Positions 1 through 8,521 of a stretch of 17,339 nt of DNA are shown piece by piece. The DNA comes from CAZKMM01 sp964553915. Lineage in GTDB: Bacteria > RBG-13-61-14 > DRUE01. The stretch spans positions 1 through 17,339 of the forward strand of contig CAZKMM010000049.1 of the NCBI GenBank assembly GCA_964553915.1, written 5' to 3'. The notes under the pieces were generated by a model that searched no databases, had not been told where the DNA came from, and saw only the letters and a list, made by a program, of their open reading frames with translations. The position numbers were made by a program, and so were the translations under genes. Numbering within the stretch: the stretch's first letter is position 1; each line of letters starts with the position of its first letter.

Positions 1-73
1 GGAAGGGGGAGAGGAAGTTGGAAGCGAGAAAGGCGCAGAAGCGGAAAAGGAAAATTTCCGATGGGCTCTTTGA
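1..73 (+). CDS. possible 3' end of an unidentified upstream gene (ftsL expected by position)
   Basis: The first bases are open in the frame that stops with TGA at 71-73. The 23 visible residues are acidic and Glu/Lys-rich, ending in F-R-W-A-L. The position directly before ftsI is where FtsL normally sits, but no FtsL feature (transmembrane segment, leucine-zipper coil) is visible in so short a piece. The other two + frames are also open here: one runs to a stop at 126-128 and would overlap ftsI, the other to 217-219. The choice of frame therefore rests only on the neat 27-base spacing to ftsI. It could equally be the tail of another protein. Confidence 0.3.
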   Translation, partial: EGGEEVGSEKGAEAEKENFRWAL

Positions 74-91
74 GGGTAGGGGTGGCAGAGC

Positions 92-96
92 AGGAG
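92..96 (+). promoter_or_regulatory. ribosome binding site of ftsI
   Basis: AGGAG lies four bases before the ATG at 101. The same frame carries a stop at 71-73 and no ATG between, so this site and the stop together fix the ftsI start. Confidence 0.7.
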
Positions 97-100
97 AAAA

Positions 101-2044
101 ATGCAGAGCGAGCCCCAGAGGTGGGTAAGACTTCGGATTATATTTTTGCTGGGATTCTTTTATCTCGCCCTAGCCGGGGTATCTTTTCGCACCTACCAGC
201 TCCAGATAATCTATTCTGACAAACTGCGCAAACTTGCCCAAGAACAATATTTAAAAAAGTTCCCTTTAAAAGCTCCCCGGGGAATTATCTATGACCGAAA
301 TCTTTCTGAGCTCGCCACCAATCAAAAAGGCTATTCGGTTTTTGCTCGTCCGGAAAAAATTACCTCTCCGGCTCAAACCTCCAAAAAGCTGGCTCAGATT
401 CTGAAAAAAACCCCCAGGAAAATAAGAGCCCTGCTCCAGGAAGAGGAAAAGTTCGTCTGGGTAGTCCGGCAGATTAGTGAAAAGCAAGGAGAAACCATTA
501 AAGCTCTGAAAATTTCCGGCATCGGGGTTTTACCAGAGGAGCGAAGATATTATCCCGGAGGAAATCTGGCAGGAGCAATTCTCGGTTTTACTGGAGTGGA
601 TGGTCAGGGACTGGAGGGGCTGGAGCATTATTATGATTCTATGCTTCGGGGAAAGCCCTGTTATCTGACCGTGGAGCGTGATGCCCGGGGCGAGTTAATT
701 ATGTTTCGGGATGAGCAGGCAAAACAATCTCAGCCGGCAAATCTGGTTCTTACCATAGACCAGGCTCTTCAACATTATGCGGAAGAAAAGCTCAAGCAGG
801 CGGTCAAAGAATATCAGGCGGAGCGGGGATGCTTAATAGCAATGGAGCCAGCTACAGGAAAAATTTTAGCTTTTGCTTTATATCCCGGTTTTGACCCGAA
901 TAATTATCTGGACTATCCGGAGAAAAGATGGCGGAACTGGGCTTTAACCGAGGTCTATGAACCAGGAAGCACCTTTAAGGTTTTTATTGTTGCTTCTGCT
1001 CTGGAAGAGAAGCTGATTAAGCCGGAGGAAAAAATTTATTGCGAGCATGGTTTATACCAGATTGGAGATGAAGTTATCCATGATGTTAGAAAATGGGACA
1101 AGCTGAGCGTCAAAGAAATTCTCATTTATTCCAGTAATATTGGCACCGCTAAAATTGCGGAGCGATTGGGTAAAGACCGGCTTTATCAATACATTCTAAA
1201 ATTTGGTTTTGGGAAGAAAACCGGGGTAGATTTCCCGGCAGAGGCAGGCGGGATTGTTAGAAGTCCGAAAAAATGGGCGCCCATTACTCTTCGCACCATT
1301 GCCTTTGGTCAGGGAATCAGCGTTACTCCCCTGCAAATGGTCACTGCTCTTTGTGCCATAGCCAATAGGGGGTATCTTTTAAAACCATACCTTGGTGAGA
1401 AGCTAATTTATTCAGATGGCAGAGAAAAGTTTATTAATTATCCTCAAATAAAAAGACGGGTGATTTCGGAGCAAACCGCCCGGATTTTAACCGAAATAAT
1501 GACCGAGGTAGTAAGTGAGGAAGGCACCGGCGGGCTGGCAAGGATTAAGGGCTATAAAGTTGCGGGTAAAACCGGCACCGCACAGAAACCCAAACTGGAT
1601 GAGCCCGGCTATGAGCCAGGGAAATATGTCTGCTCCTTTATGGGATTTGTCCCGGCAGATAATCCCAAAATTGCAATGATTGTGGTAATTGATGAGCCCA
1701 AAATAGATTATGCCAGTGGGGGTAAAGTTGCCGCGCCGGTATTTCAGGAGGTAGCTAAATACGCACTTACCTTAATGGGCATTCTTCCCCAGGCAGGAAA
1801 AGAAGTTAATCAACTGGTGAAATTCAACGGAGCCAAGAAAGAAATTACAGGAAAAACAATTCGCCCGGAGCCGGGAAGAATTCCAGATTTTACCGGTCTT
1901 TCTCTGCGAAGAGCGATTCAGCTCGCTTTTCAATTTGGTCAAAAACCAATTTTAGAAGGCACTGGGTGGGTGGTGGAACAGAACCCGGCTCCGGGCAGTC
2001 CCTTAAACGGAAAAATTTATTTAAAACTATTGCCAGGACAATGA
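101..2044 (+). CDS. ftsI: septal peptidoglycan transpeptidase FtsI (class B PBP) with C-terminal PASTA domain
   Basis: Class B penicillin-binding protein that crosslinks septal peptidoglycan, partner of FtsW. The 647 residues show a short cytoplasmic N-terminus, one membrane anchor at about 11-29, then a dimerisation/pedestal domain containing PRGIIYDR near residue 60. The transpeptidase domain has all three catalytic motifs: STFK with nucleophile S290, SSN at 344-346 and KTGTA at 490-494. A single PASTA domain fills about 593-645 (begins RIPDFTG). PASTA-bearing FtsI proteins are known from Firmicutes (PBP2x, SpoVD) and also from several diderm lineages such as Deltaproteobacteria. Context (first gene before murE in a dcw cluster, ftsW downstream) argues for FtsI rather than the elongation PBP2. 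The gene is intact, and its stop codon overlaps the murE start. Confidence 0.96.
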   Translation: MQSEPQRWVRLRIIFLLGFFYLALAGVSFRTYQLQIIYSDKLRKLAQEQYLKKFPLKAPRGIIYDRNLSELATNQKGYSVFARPEKITSPAQTSKKLAQILKKTPRKIRALLQEEEKFVWVVRQISEKQGETIKALKISGIGVLPEERRYYPGGNLAGAILGFTGVDGQGLEGLEHYYDSMLRGKPCYLTVERDARGELIMFRDEQAKQSQPANLVLTIDQALQHYAEEKLKQAVKEYQAERGCLIAMEPATGKILAFALYPGFDPNNYLDYPEKRWRNWALTEVYEPGSTFKVFIVASALEEKLIKPEEKIYCEHGLYQIGDEVIHDVRKWDKLSVKEILIYSSNIGTAKIAERLGKDRLYQYILKFGFGKKTGVDFPAEAGGIVRSPKKWAPITLRTIAFGQGISVTPLQMVTALCAIANRGYLLKPYLGEKLIYSDGREKFINYPQIKRRVISEQTARILTEIMTEVVSEEGTGGLARIKGYKVAGKTGTAQKPKLDEPGYEPGKYVCSFMGFVPADNPKIAMIVVIDEPKIDYASGGKVAAPVFQEVAKYALTLMGILPQAGKEVNQLVKFNGAKKEITGKTIRPEPGRIPDFTGLSLRRAIQLAFQFGQKPILEGTGWVVEQNPAPGSPLNGKIYLKLLPGQ

Positions 2045-3570
2045 AGCTGAAAGATTTAATTAAAGGAATACCGGTTAAAACCTGGAAAGGAAATCTAGAG
2101 GTAGAGATTTTGGGCATCAGCTATGATTCCAGAAAAGTATCCTTCGGAGACCTCTTTGTTTGCATTCCTGGAACAAAAGATGATGGACATAACTATGTCA
2201 AGCAGGCAGGGGACCGAGGGGCGGTGGGGTTCCTGGCAAGTCGGGAGGTAGAAATTGAGCCAGAAAAGGCGCTGGTGGTGGTGGATGAGCCCAGAGTAGA
2301 AATGGGCAAGCTTGCCTCCCGGCTTGCCGGTGAACCGAGCAAAAAAATGGAGGTAATTGGAATCACCGGCACCAATGGAAAAACCACAATCAGCTATTTA
2401 ATTGAAGCCATCTCCCAGGCAGAAGGAAAAGAATCTGGGGTAATTGGCACCGTGAGCTATCGCTGGAAAGGAAAGGAAATTCCCGCAACTAATACTACTC
2501 CGGAGTCAGTGGAGATAATCAATCTTTTGAAGTCAATGCAGGAAGATGGAGTTCAAAGAGCAGTTTTAGAAGTAAGCTCTCATTCTCTGGCTCAAAAACG
2601 AGTAGCAGGAATTGAATTCAAAGCAGGGATTTTTACCAATCTCTCTCCAGAGCATCTTGATTATCATAAAGACCTGGAGGATTATTTTCAGGCAAAGGCA
2701 AGATTATTCACGGAAGTTTTAACGGGAAAATGGCTTTTGGAGCCGGGTTTAAATCAGCCTATTTCTTTAATCAATCTTGATGACCCTTATGGTAGAAGGC
2801 TTTTTCAAACTGCAGAAGGGAAAAGAGTAAGCTATGGAATCTCCAGTCCAGATGCTCACTATCAGGCAGAGATTCTGAAAATGGACAGGGAGGGGCTGGA
2901 GATGAAAATATCTTCTCCCAAAGGAAATTTTCTCTTGAAATCTAAGCTGGTGGGCAGACCAAATGCTTTAAATCTCCTGGCAAGCTCGGCAATGATGCTG
3001 GAGCTGGGAACCCAGATTGATAAAATTCAAGCGGGGATAGAAGCTTTGAAAAAAATCCCCGGAAGAATGGAAATTATCCAGGGAAAAAATGGTCTTAAAG
3101 TAGTGGTGGATTATGCTCATACTCCGGATGCTCTGGAAAAGGTGCTTCAATGTCTGCGGGAGCTTGCTCCCAAAAGATTGCTCGTGGTTTTTGGCTGTGG
3201 CGGAGACCGGGACCGGAGCAAAAGACCAAAAATGGGAGAAATCAGTGCCCGATATGGGGATTTGGTGATTATTACCAGTGATAATCCCAGAACCGAGCAC
3301 CCGCTCAAGATTATCTCGGAGATAGAACCAGGCGTAAAAAAAGCAGGAATGGAAAAACTCAAGCACTTTAATTCTACCTCTCAGGGCTATTTGATTGAGC
3401 CGGAGAGAAGAAAAGCAATTGAAATTGCTCTGGAGCTAGCAGGAGCAGAGGACTGCGTGCTGGTTGCGGGCAAGGGACATGAGGACTATCAGATTATCGG
3501 TGAGCAGAAGATTCATTTTGATGACCGGGAAGAGGTAAGAAAAATTTTGGGTTTGAACCAAGAAAAATGA
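2041..3570 (+). CDS. murE: UDP-MurNAc-L-Ala-D-Glu:meso-diaminopimelate ligase MurE
   Basis: Cytoplasmic ATP-dependent Mur ligase adding the third residue to the peptide stem; 509 residues. The open frame continues upstream to 1966, but the start at 2041 is preferred. It gives the ATGA overlap with ftsI used throughout this operon, an AGGA lies just before it at 2035-2038, and the protein then begins directly with the MurE N-terminal domain (MKLKDLIKG). Visible motifs are the P-loop GTNGKTT at 110-116 (K114), TNTTPE, the EVSSH segment, HLDYH followed by the lysine (K219) expected to be carbamylated, and VDYAHTPD. DNPR at 414-417 is the signature of enzymes that take meso-diaminopimelate rather than lysine, although a few DNPR/DDPR enzymes are exceptions. 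The gene is intact. Confidence 0.96.
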   Translation: MKLKDLIKGIPVKTWKGNLEVEILGISYDSRKVSFGDLFVCIPGTKDDGHNYVKQAGDRGAVGFLASREVEIEPEKALVVVDEPRVEMGKLASRLAGEPSKKMEVIGITGTNGKTTISYLIEAISQAEGKESGVIGTVSYRWKGKEIPATNTTPESVEIINLLKSMQEDGVQRAVLEVSSHSLAQKRVAGIEFKAGIFTNLSPEHLDYHKDLEDYFQAKARLFTEVLTGKWLLEPGLNQPISLINLDDPYGRRLFQTAEGKRVSYGISSPDAHYQAEILKMDREGLEMKISSPKGNFLLKSKLVGRPNALNLLASSAMMLELGTQIDKIQAGIEALKKIPGRMEIIQGKNGLKVVVDYAHTPDALEKVLQCLRELAPKRLLVVFGCGGDRDRSKRPKMGEISARYGDLVIITSDNPRTEHPLKIISEIEPGVKKAGMEKLKHFNSTSQGYLIEPERRKAIEIALELAGAEDCVLVAGKGHEDYQIIGEQKIHFDDREEVRKILGLNQEK

Positions 3571-4997
3571 GGCTCAAATTAAATAAACTGGCGCAGATTA
3601 TCGGCGGGGAGCTGAGGGGAGATGCGGAAAAAATCTGCCTGGGAGTAAGCACCGATACCCGAAGCCTCAAAAAAGGAGAGGTATTTTTTGCCTTAAAAGG
3701 AGAGCGGTTTGATGGACATAGATTTTTGAAACAGGCAGAGAAAAAAGGAGCCTGCGCCGGGGTGGTGAGAAAAGGTTATCGGGCAGGCACCCAAAATCTT
3801 CCTTTAATTTATGTTTCTGACCCGCTTTTTGCTCTGGGCGAGCTGGCAAGATACTGGCGGGCAAAGATGCCGGTGAAAGCAGTGGCAATCACCGGCAGTG
3901 TGGGAAAAACCACCACCAAGGAACTATGCAAGCTGGTGCTTTCCCAGGAATTTAAAGCGCTCACTTCTCCGGGAAATTATAATAATTTAATTGGGGTGCC
4001 TCTTACGATTTTCCAGCTCAAGCCCTCTCATCAAATCCTGATTCTGGAGCTGGCAACCAATTCTCCGGGAGAGATTGCCCGGCTTTCAGATATTTCCCAG
4101 CCAGAGGTGGGGATTATCACCCGGATTGCTGAAGTGCATCTGGAGGGATTAAAAGACCTTGACGGGGTAGAAAAAGAGAAGCGAGCTCTGGTATCTGCTC
4201 TCGGCTCTGGAGGATGTTTTATCTTTAATTTCACTGACCCCCGGCTTTGCAGGATTGCGATGGGATTTGCCGGCAAAAAAATCGGCTTTGGCTTGAGGGG
4301 AAAAAAGCCGGCATTTGCTGATTTATCCATCACTGCCCTTCCCTCTCGCCTGATAGAACAGAATGGTATCTTCTGGCAGAGCTTTAAGGTAAAAATTGCC
4401 TCGGGTTCAAAAAAGCCTGAGGTATATCCGGCAAAAATTCAGGGAGCAGGAGAGCATCTTTTAGAAAATGTCCTTTCTGCCATTGCCTGCGGGCTCGCTC
4501 TGGGAATCTCACCCAAAAAAGCGGTCAGGGCTTTAGAAAAATTCACTCCTCTTTCTGGAAGAGGGAAATTAGAAAAAATCTCGGAAAGGCTCTGGCTTTT
4601 GGACGAAAGCTATAATGCCAATCCACAGTCAATGAGCCGGGCACTGGAGACTCTGGAGCTTTATTCCCGCAAGCTCGGTTTAAGAAAAGTGCTGGTTTTA
4701 GGAGATATGAAGGAGCTGGGAGACTGGGAAAAGAAAGCTCATATCCAACTGGGAAGAGAAATTGCAAAACAGGGTTTTGACCGGCTCTTTTATCTGGGAG
4801 AGTCTCAAAGATGGCTGGCAGAGGGGCTTAAGAAAAGGGATTTATCTTGCTTTTACCCGGCGCAGAGCCTGAAGGAGCTGAAATCAATTTTGGAGCCGGA
4901 GCTGGCTCGGGGTGGAATTTTTCTGGTCAAAGCCTCTCATATCATCGGGCTCTGGCAAATCGCAGAATGGGTAAGGGAGAAAGGCAATGCTCTATAA
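3567..4997 (+). CDS. murF: UDP-MurNAc-tripeptide:D-Ala-D-Ala ligase MurF
   Basis: Adds the D-Ala-D-Ala dipeptide made by Ddl to UDP-MurNAc-tripeptide, the last cytoplasmic step before MraY. The 476 residues have the three-domain Mur ligase layout: an N-terminal substrate domain with STDTR and GERFDGH, a central ATPase domain with P-loop GSVGKTT at 110-116, the MurF-typical NYNNLIGVP, a TNSPGEI segment, and a C-terminal domain with DESYNANP and VLGDMKELG. NYNN and DESYNANP separate MurF from MurE and MurC. The start overlaps the murE stop in ATGA and the 3' end overlaps mraY by 11 bases. It is slightly longer than E. coli MurF but otherwise ordinary. Confidence 0.96.
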   Translation: MRLKLNKLAQIIGGELRGDAEKICLGVSTDTRSLKKGEVFFALKGERFDGHRFLKQAEKKGACAGVVRKGYRAGTQNLPLIYVSDPLFALGELARYWRAKMPVKAVAITGSVGKTTTKELCKLVLSQEFKALTSPGNYNNLIGVPLTIFQLKPSHQILILELATNSPGEIARLSDISQPEVGIITRIAEVHLEGLKDLDGVEKEKRALVSALGSGGCFIFNFTDPRLCRIAMGFAGKKIGFGLRGKKPAFADLSITALPSRLIEQNGIFWQSFKVKIASGSKKPEVYPAKIQGAGEHLLENVLSAIACGLALGISPKKAVRALEKFTPLSGRGKLEKISERLWLLDESYNANPQSMSRALETLELYSRKLGLRKVLVLGDMKELGDWEKKAHIQLGREIAKQGFDRLFYLGESQRWLAEGLKKRDLSCFYPAQSLKELKSILEPELARGGIFLVKASHIIGLWQIAEWVREKGNAL

Positions 4998-6069
4998 ACT
5001 CTTATACAGCTTACATACCGAGCATATTATTTTCAATGTCTTTCGCTATCTGACCTTTCGCACCGGTCTGGCAATGGTGACCAGCTTTTTAATTGTGGTT
5101 TTATTGGGACCGGTTTTAATCCGCTGGCTGAGAAAAACCGGGATTGGCGAGGTAATTCGCTCGGATGGTCCAGAGCAGCATCGGGCAAAAGCTGGCACTC
5201 CGACAATGGGCGGAGCTTTAATTCTAGGAGCAATGCTCGTCACCACCTGGCTCTGGGCAGAGCCGAAAAATATCTATATCTGGACCGTGAGCTTAATCAG
5301 TTTCAGCTTCGGCTTGATTGGTTTGATTGATGACCTCTGGAAATTAAAAAGCAAAGGGAAAGCAAGAAAAGGTATGCCCGGGAAATTAAAAATTCTTCTT
5401 CAGGTGCTTTTTGGCTTTTCCGCTTTGACTCTTATGGTCTGGCTTAATGGCTATGATTTTCGGCTCTGGGTGCCTTTTTTCAAGAACATTCATCCGGAGA
5501 TTGGCTTCTGGTATTTGCTCTTTGCTCTGCTGGTGGTGGTTGCTTCCAGCAATGCGGTAAATCTAACCGACGGCTTGGATGGGCTGGCAATTGGACCGGT
5601 GATAATTGTTGCTGGCACCTATACGGTTTTTGCCTATATTTCTGGTCGGGCGGATTTTACTGAATATTTACGCCTGGCTTATGTGCCGGGCTCAGGTGAG
5701 CTTTGCGTGTTTACCGGCTCAATTGTTGGAGCCGGGCTGGGATTTTTATGGTTCAACAGCTATCCAGCAGAGGTTTTTATGGGAGATGTTGGCTCGCTCT
5801 CTCTGGGAAGCGGGATTGGAGCAGTGGCGGTAATTACCAAGCAGGAATTTGCCCTTTTGATTGTGGGTGGACTTTTTGTAATGGAGGCGCTTTCAGTGAT
5901 TCTTCAGGTGGGATTTTTTAAATGGAAGGGAAGAAGGATTTTTCTAATGGCACCAATTCATCATCACTTTGAGAAAAAAGGCTGGGCAGAGCCGAAAATT
6001 ATTGTTCGCTTCTGGATTATTCAGATTATTCTGGCTTTATTTGCCCTGAGCACGATTAAGCTGAGGTAA
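4987..6069 (+). CDS. mraY: phospho-MurNAc-pentapeptide translocase MraY (lipid I synthase)
   Basis: Integral membrane enzyme that transfers phospho-MurNAc-pentapeptide to undecaprenyl phosphate. The 360 residues match the family length closely, with about ten hydrophobic segments. The catalytic aspartates appear at D115, D116 and D267, numbers identical to those of E. coli MraY. Also present are GTPTMGG, NLTDGLDGL, FMGDVGSL and the histidine loop APIHHHFE. The start at 4987 lies inside the end of murF. It is kept because the following FNVFRYLTFR stretch is conserved in MraY and would be lost with the next ATG (5074), and because a purine-rich site, AAGGGAGAAAGG, precedes it inside murF. The 11-base overlap is the longest in this operon. 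Confidence 0.96.
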   Translation: MLYKLLYSLHTEHIIFNVFRYLTFRTGLAMVTSFLIVVLLGPVLIRWLRKTGIGEVIRSDGPEQHRAKAGTPTMGGALILGAMLVTTWLWAEPKNIYIWTVSLISFSFGLIGLIDDLWKLKSKGKARKGMPGKLKILLQVLFGFSALTLMVWLNGYDFRLWVPFFKNIHPEIGFWYLLFALLVVVASSNAVNLTDGLDGLAIGPVIIVAGTYTVFAYISGRADFTEYLRLAYVPGSGELCVFTGSIVGAGLGFLWFNSYPAEVFMGDVGSLSLGSGIGAVAVITKQEFALLIVGGLFVMEALSVILQVGFFKWKGRRIFLMAPIHHHFEKKGWAEPKIIVRFWIIQIILALFALSTIKLR

Positions 6070-6071
6070 GA

Positions 6072-7424
6072 ATGGAGCTGAAAGGTAAAAAAGTAGCAGT
6101 AGTTGGCTTGGGCGAAAGCGGATACTGGGCAAGCAGGCTTCTGGTCAAGCTGGGAGCAGAGGTGCGGGCACTGGACCAGAAGCCAGAAGCAGAACTGGAG
6201 CTCAGCTTTGAGCCTTTAAAAAATCTCGGGATAGAGATTAAAACCCGCGGATATGAGCTGGAGGATTTTCTTGACCGCCAGCTGGTGGTTTTAAGCCCGG
6301 GGGTAGATGAAAATCAACCTCTCTTTCAAACCCTGAAAAGTAAAGGCATAGAGATTATCGGCGAACTGGAGCTGGCAAGTCAGCTGGTCTCTGCTCGGGT
6401 CATTGCGGTAAGCGGAACCAATGGAAAAACCACCACGGTAAGTCTTTTAGCAGAGATTTTTAATCAGGCATTGCCGGGAAAGGTCTGGGTGGGAGGAAAC
6501 ATTGGCAATCCCCTTTCCAGAATGATTGTGGAGGAGCGAACGCCAGAAATAACTATCTTAGAAGTGAGCAGTTTTCAGCTTGCCCAGTCCAAAACCTTCC
6601 AGCCTCATCTGGCAGTGATGCTCAATTTTGCTTCGGACCATCTGGACCGGCACAAAACTCTGGAGGAATATTATCAAGCCAAGCTCAAGCTGTTTGAAAA
6701 TCAAACCGAGAAGGACGGGGCAGTGCTTAATTTTGATGACCCCTGGGTGAAAAAAATGGCAGAGAATATCGCCAGCCAGATTCTCTGGTTCTCCTGCGAG
6801 GATAAAGCTCTGCCCGGAGCTTATTTATTAAGAGATATGGCAATTTATCAAAATTCTGCTTACCAGCTTCAGCTCTCTTTAAAAAACTGGAAGCTAAAAG
6901 GAAAACATAATCTGGAGAATCTTTTAGCCAGCATCTGCTGTGCCGGATGGTTTAAATTACCTGTGGAGCCGATTCAGGAGGTTATTGACCGGTTCCAGGC
7001 ACCAGAACATCGGCTGGAACTGGCAGGCACTGTAAATGGCGTGGAATATTATAATGACTCAAAAGCTACCAATCCTCATTCAGTTTACTCTGCGGTTTTA
7101 GCCTTTTCCCAGCCGATTATCTTGCTTTTGGGAGGAAGAAATAAAGGCAATGATTTTTCTTCTCTCGCAGAATTGCTCAAGAGTAAAGCGGTTCAGGTAA
7201 TCTGTTTTGGCGAAGCGGGCTCAGAAATAAAAGCTCAGCTGGAAGCCTGCGGAATCAACTGCCTGCAGGCAGAGACAATGAAGGATGCGGTTCATCTTGC
7301 CTATCAAAAAGCAGAGCCCGGTCAGGTTGTAGTCTTAAGCCCGGGCTGTGCCAGTTTTGATGAATTTAAAAATTATAAAGAACGGGGAGAGGAATTTAAA
7401 AAACTGGTTAAGGAGCTGAAATGA
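6072..7424 (+). CDS. murD: UDP-MurNAc-L-Ala:D-glutamate ligase MurD
   Basis: Adds D-Glu to UDP-MurNAc-L-Ala in the cytoplasm. The 450 residues begin with a Rossmann-like substrate domain (VVGLGESG), followed by P-loop SGTNGKTT at 114-121 (K119), GNIGNP, EVSSFQL and SDHLDRH, with the probable carbamylated lysine at K204. The C-terminal domain carries NDSKATNP and LLLGGRNKG, which are MurD signatures. The gene starts two bases after the mraY stop, and the GAGG at 6063-6066 that could serve as its ribosome site overlaps the mraY end. Its stop overlaps the ftsW start. The gene is intact and the product assignment is secure. Confidence 0.96.
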   Translation: MELKGKKVAVVGLGESGYWASRLLVKLGAEVRALDQKPEAELELSFEPLKNLGIEIKTRGYELEDFLDRQLVVLSPGVDENQPLFQTLKSKGIEIIGELELASQLVSARVIAVSGTNGKTTTVSLLAEIFNQALPGKVWVGGNIGNPLSRMIVEERTPEITILEVSSFQLAQSKTFQPHLAVMLNFASDHLDRHKTLEEYYQAKLKLFENQTEKDGAVLNFDDPWVKKMAENIASQILWFSCEDKALPGAYLLRDMAIYQNSAYQLQLSLKNWKLKGKHNLENLLASICCAGWFKLPVEPIQEVIDRFQAPEHRLELAGTVNGVEYYNDSKATNPHSVYSAVLAFSQPIILLLGGRNKGNDFSSLAELLKSKAVQVICFGEAGSEIKAQLEACGINCLQAETMKDAVHLAYQKAEPGQVVVLSPGCASFDEFKNYKERGEEFKKLVKELK

Positions 7425-8521
7425 AAATCTTTGAAAAACAGCTCAACTTTGACCTCTGGCTCTTAGGCGCTATCCTTGCCCTTAACATTTTCGGGCTGGT
7501 TATGGTCTATTCCACCAGCTCCATCCTGGCTCAGGAATATTTCCAGGACCCTTATTTCTTCCTGAAAAGACATATTATCTGGCTTGCTCTGGGAATGAGC
7601 CTGATGTTTAGCTTTATGCATATTGACCATCATCGGTTGAGAATCTTTGCCTTTCCTTTGGTCCTGTTCTCGCTTCTTTTGCTTAGCTCGGTATTTTTCT
7701 TTCCAGAAGTTCGGGGAGCTCACCGCTGGCTCCGGTTCGGTCCGATTCAGTTCCAACCCAGTGAGCTGGCAAAACTATCTCTGGTAATTTATCTGGCTCA
7801 TCTCCTGGATAAAAGACAGAAAAAGCTAAAATACTTCTTTAAAGGAATTTTCCCCTATCTGTCTATCATTGGAGCAGTGGTCGGGCTGGTTTTACTTGAG
7901 CCAGATTTCGGCGGTGCCCTTTCCATTGCCCTTTTAGCCTTTGTTATGCTTTATACCGCGGGAGCAAGACTCAGCTATCTCCTCGGAACCGCGCTTCTTT
8001 CTGCTCCATTGGTGCTTTATTTTCTTGCCAGTGAAGAATACCGCTGGCAGAGACTGATCGCATTTTTAAATCCCTGGCAATATGCGAAATCTGCTGGATT
8101 TCAACTGGTGCAATCCTTTTTAGCTTTTGGCTCAGGCGGACTTTTTGGGGTGGGCTTGGGAATGAGCCATCAAAAACTCTTTTACCTGCCAGATGCTCAT
8201 ACTGATTTTATCTTTTCCGTGATAGGAGAAGAACTGGGCTGGGTAGGGGTGATGGCAGTAATCATCATCTTTGGAATCTTTATTACCAGAGGAATCCTGG
8301 TAGCGATTTTTTCTCCCAGCAAATATTCCTGTTATCTGGCGTTGGGGCTGACCGCGATGATTGGACTTTCCGCAGTGGTGAATATGGCAGTGGTTACCGG
8401 GCTACTGCCCACCAAAGGTTTGGTGCTTCCTTTTTTGAGCTATGGAGGAAGCTCGCTGGTAATAAATCTTCTTGCCTGCGGAATTCTTCTGAATATTTCA
8501 GCCAAGAGGTTTCAGAGATGA
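7421..8521 (+). CDS. ftsW: septal peptidoglycan glycosyltransferase FtsW (SEDS family)
   Basis: Polytopic membrane protein that polymerises lipid II at the septum together with FtsI. The 366 residues contain about ten hydrophobic segments. SEDS landmarks are GAHRWLRFG with FQPSELAK, the large extracellular loop ending in PDAHTDFIF where D262 is the conserved essential aspartate, GEELGW, and the C-terminal SYGGSS. RodA shares these motifs. FtsW is chosen because the gene sits between murD and murG in a dcw cluster, with ftsI as the only class B PBP gene nearby. Start and stop both use ATGA overlaps with the neighbours. Confidence 0.94.
   Translation: MKIFEKQLNFDLWLLGAILALNIFGLVMVYSTSSILAQEYFQDPYFFLKRHIIWLALGMSLMFSFMHIDHHRLRIFAFPLVLFSLLLLSSVFFFPEVRGAHRWLRFGPIQFQPSELAKLSLVIYLAHLLDKRQKKLKYFFKGIFPYLSIIGAVVGLVLLEPDFGGALSIALLAFVMLYTAGARLSYLLGTALLSAPLVLYFLASEEYRWQRLIAFLNPWQYAKSAGFQLVQSFLAFGSGGLFGVGLGMSHQKLFYLPDAHTDFIFSVIGEELGWVGVMAVIIIFGIFITRGILVAIFSPSKYSCYLALGLTAMIGLSAVVNMAVVTGLLPTKGLVLPFLSYGGSSLVINLLACGILLNISAKRFQR

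Noticed and set aside
61..219. Short frame from the ATG at 61 (52 residues), preceded by a purine-rich ribosome-like site.
   Set aside because: Most of it lies inside the membrane anchor coding region of ftsI in another frame; no recognisable domain and no reason to expect a gene there.
1966..2040. Upstream extension of murE by 25 residues into ftsI.
   Set aside because: The added residues are only the PASTA coding region of ftsI read in another frame; the ATG at 2041 fits the ATGA pattern and the MurE N-terminus.
8100..8521. Alternative reading of the SEDS protein as RodA rather than FtsW.
   Set aside because: Motifs do not separate the two, but the location between murD and murG with ftsI in the same operon strongly favours FtsW.
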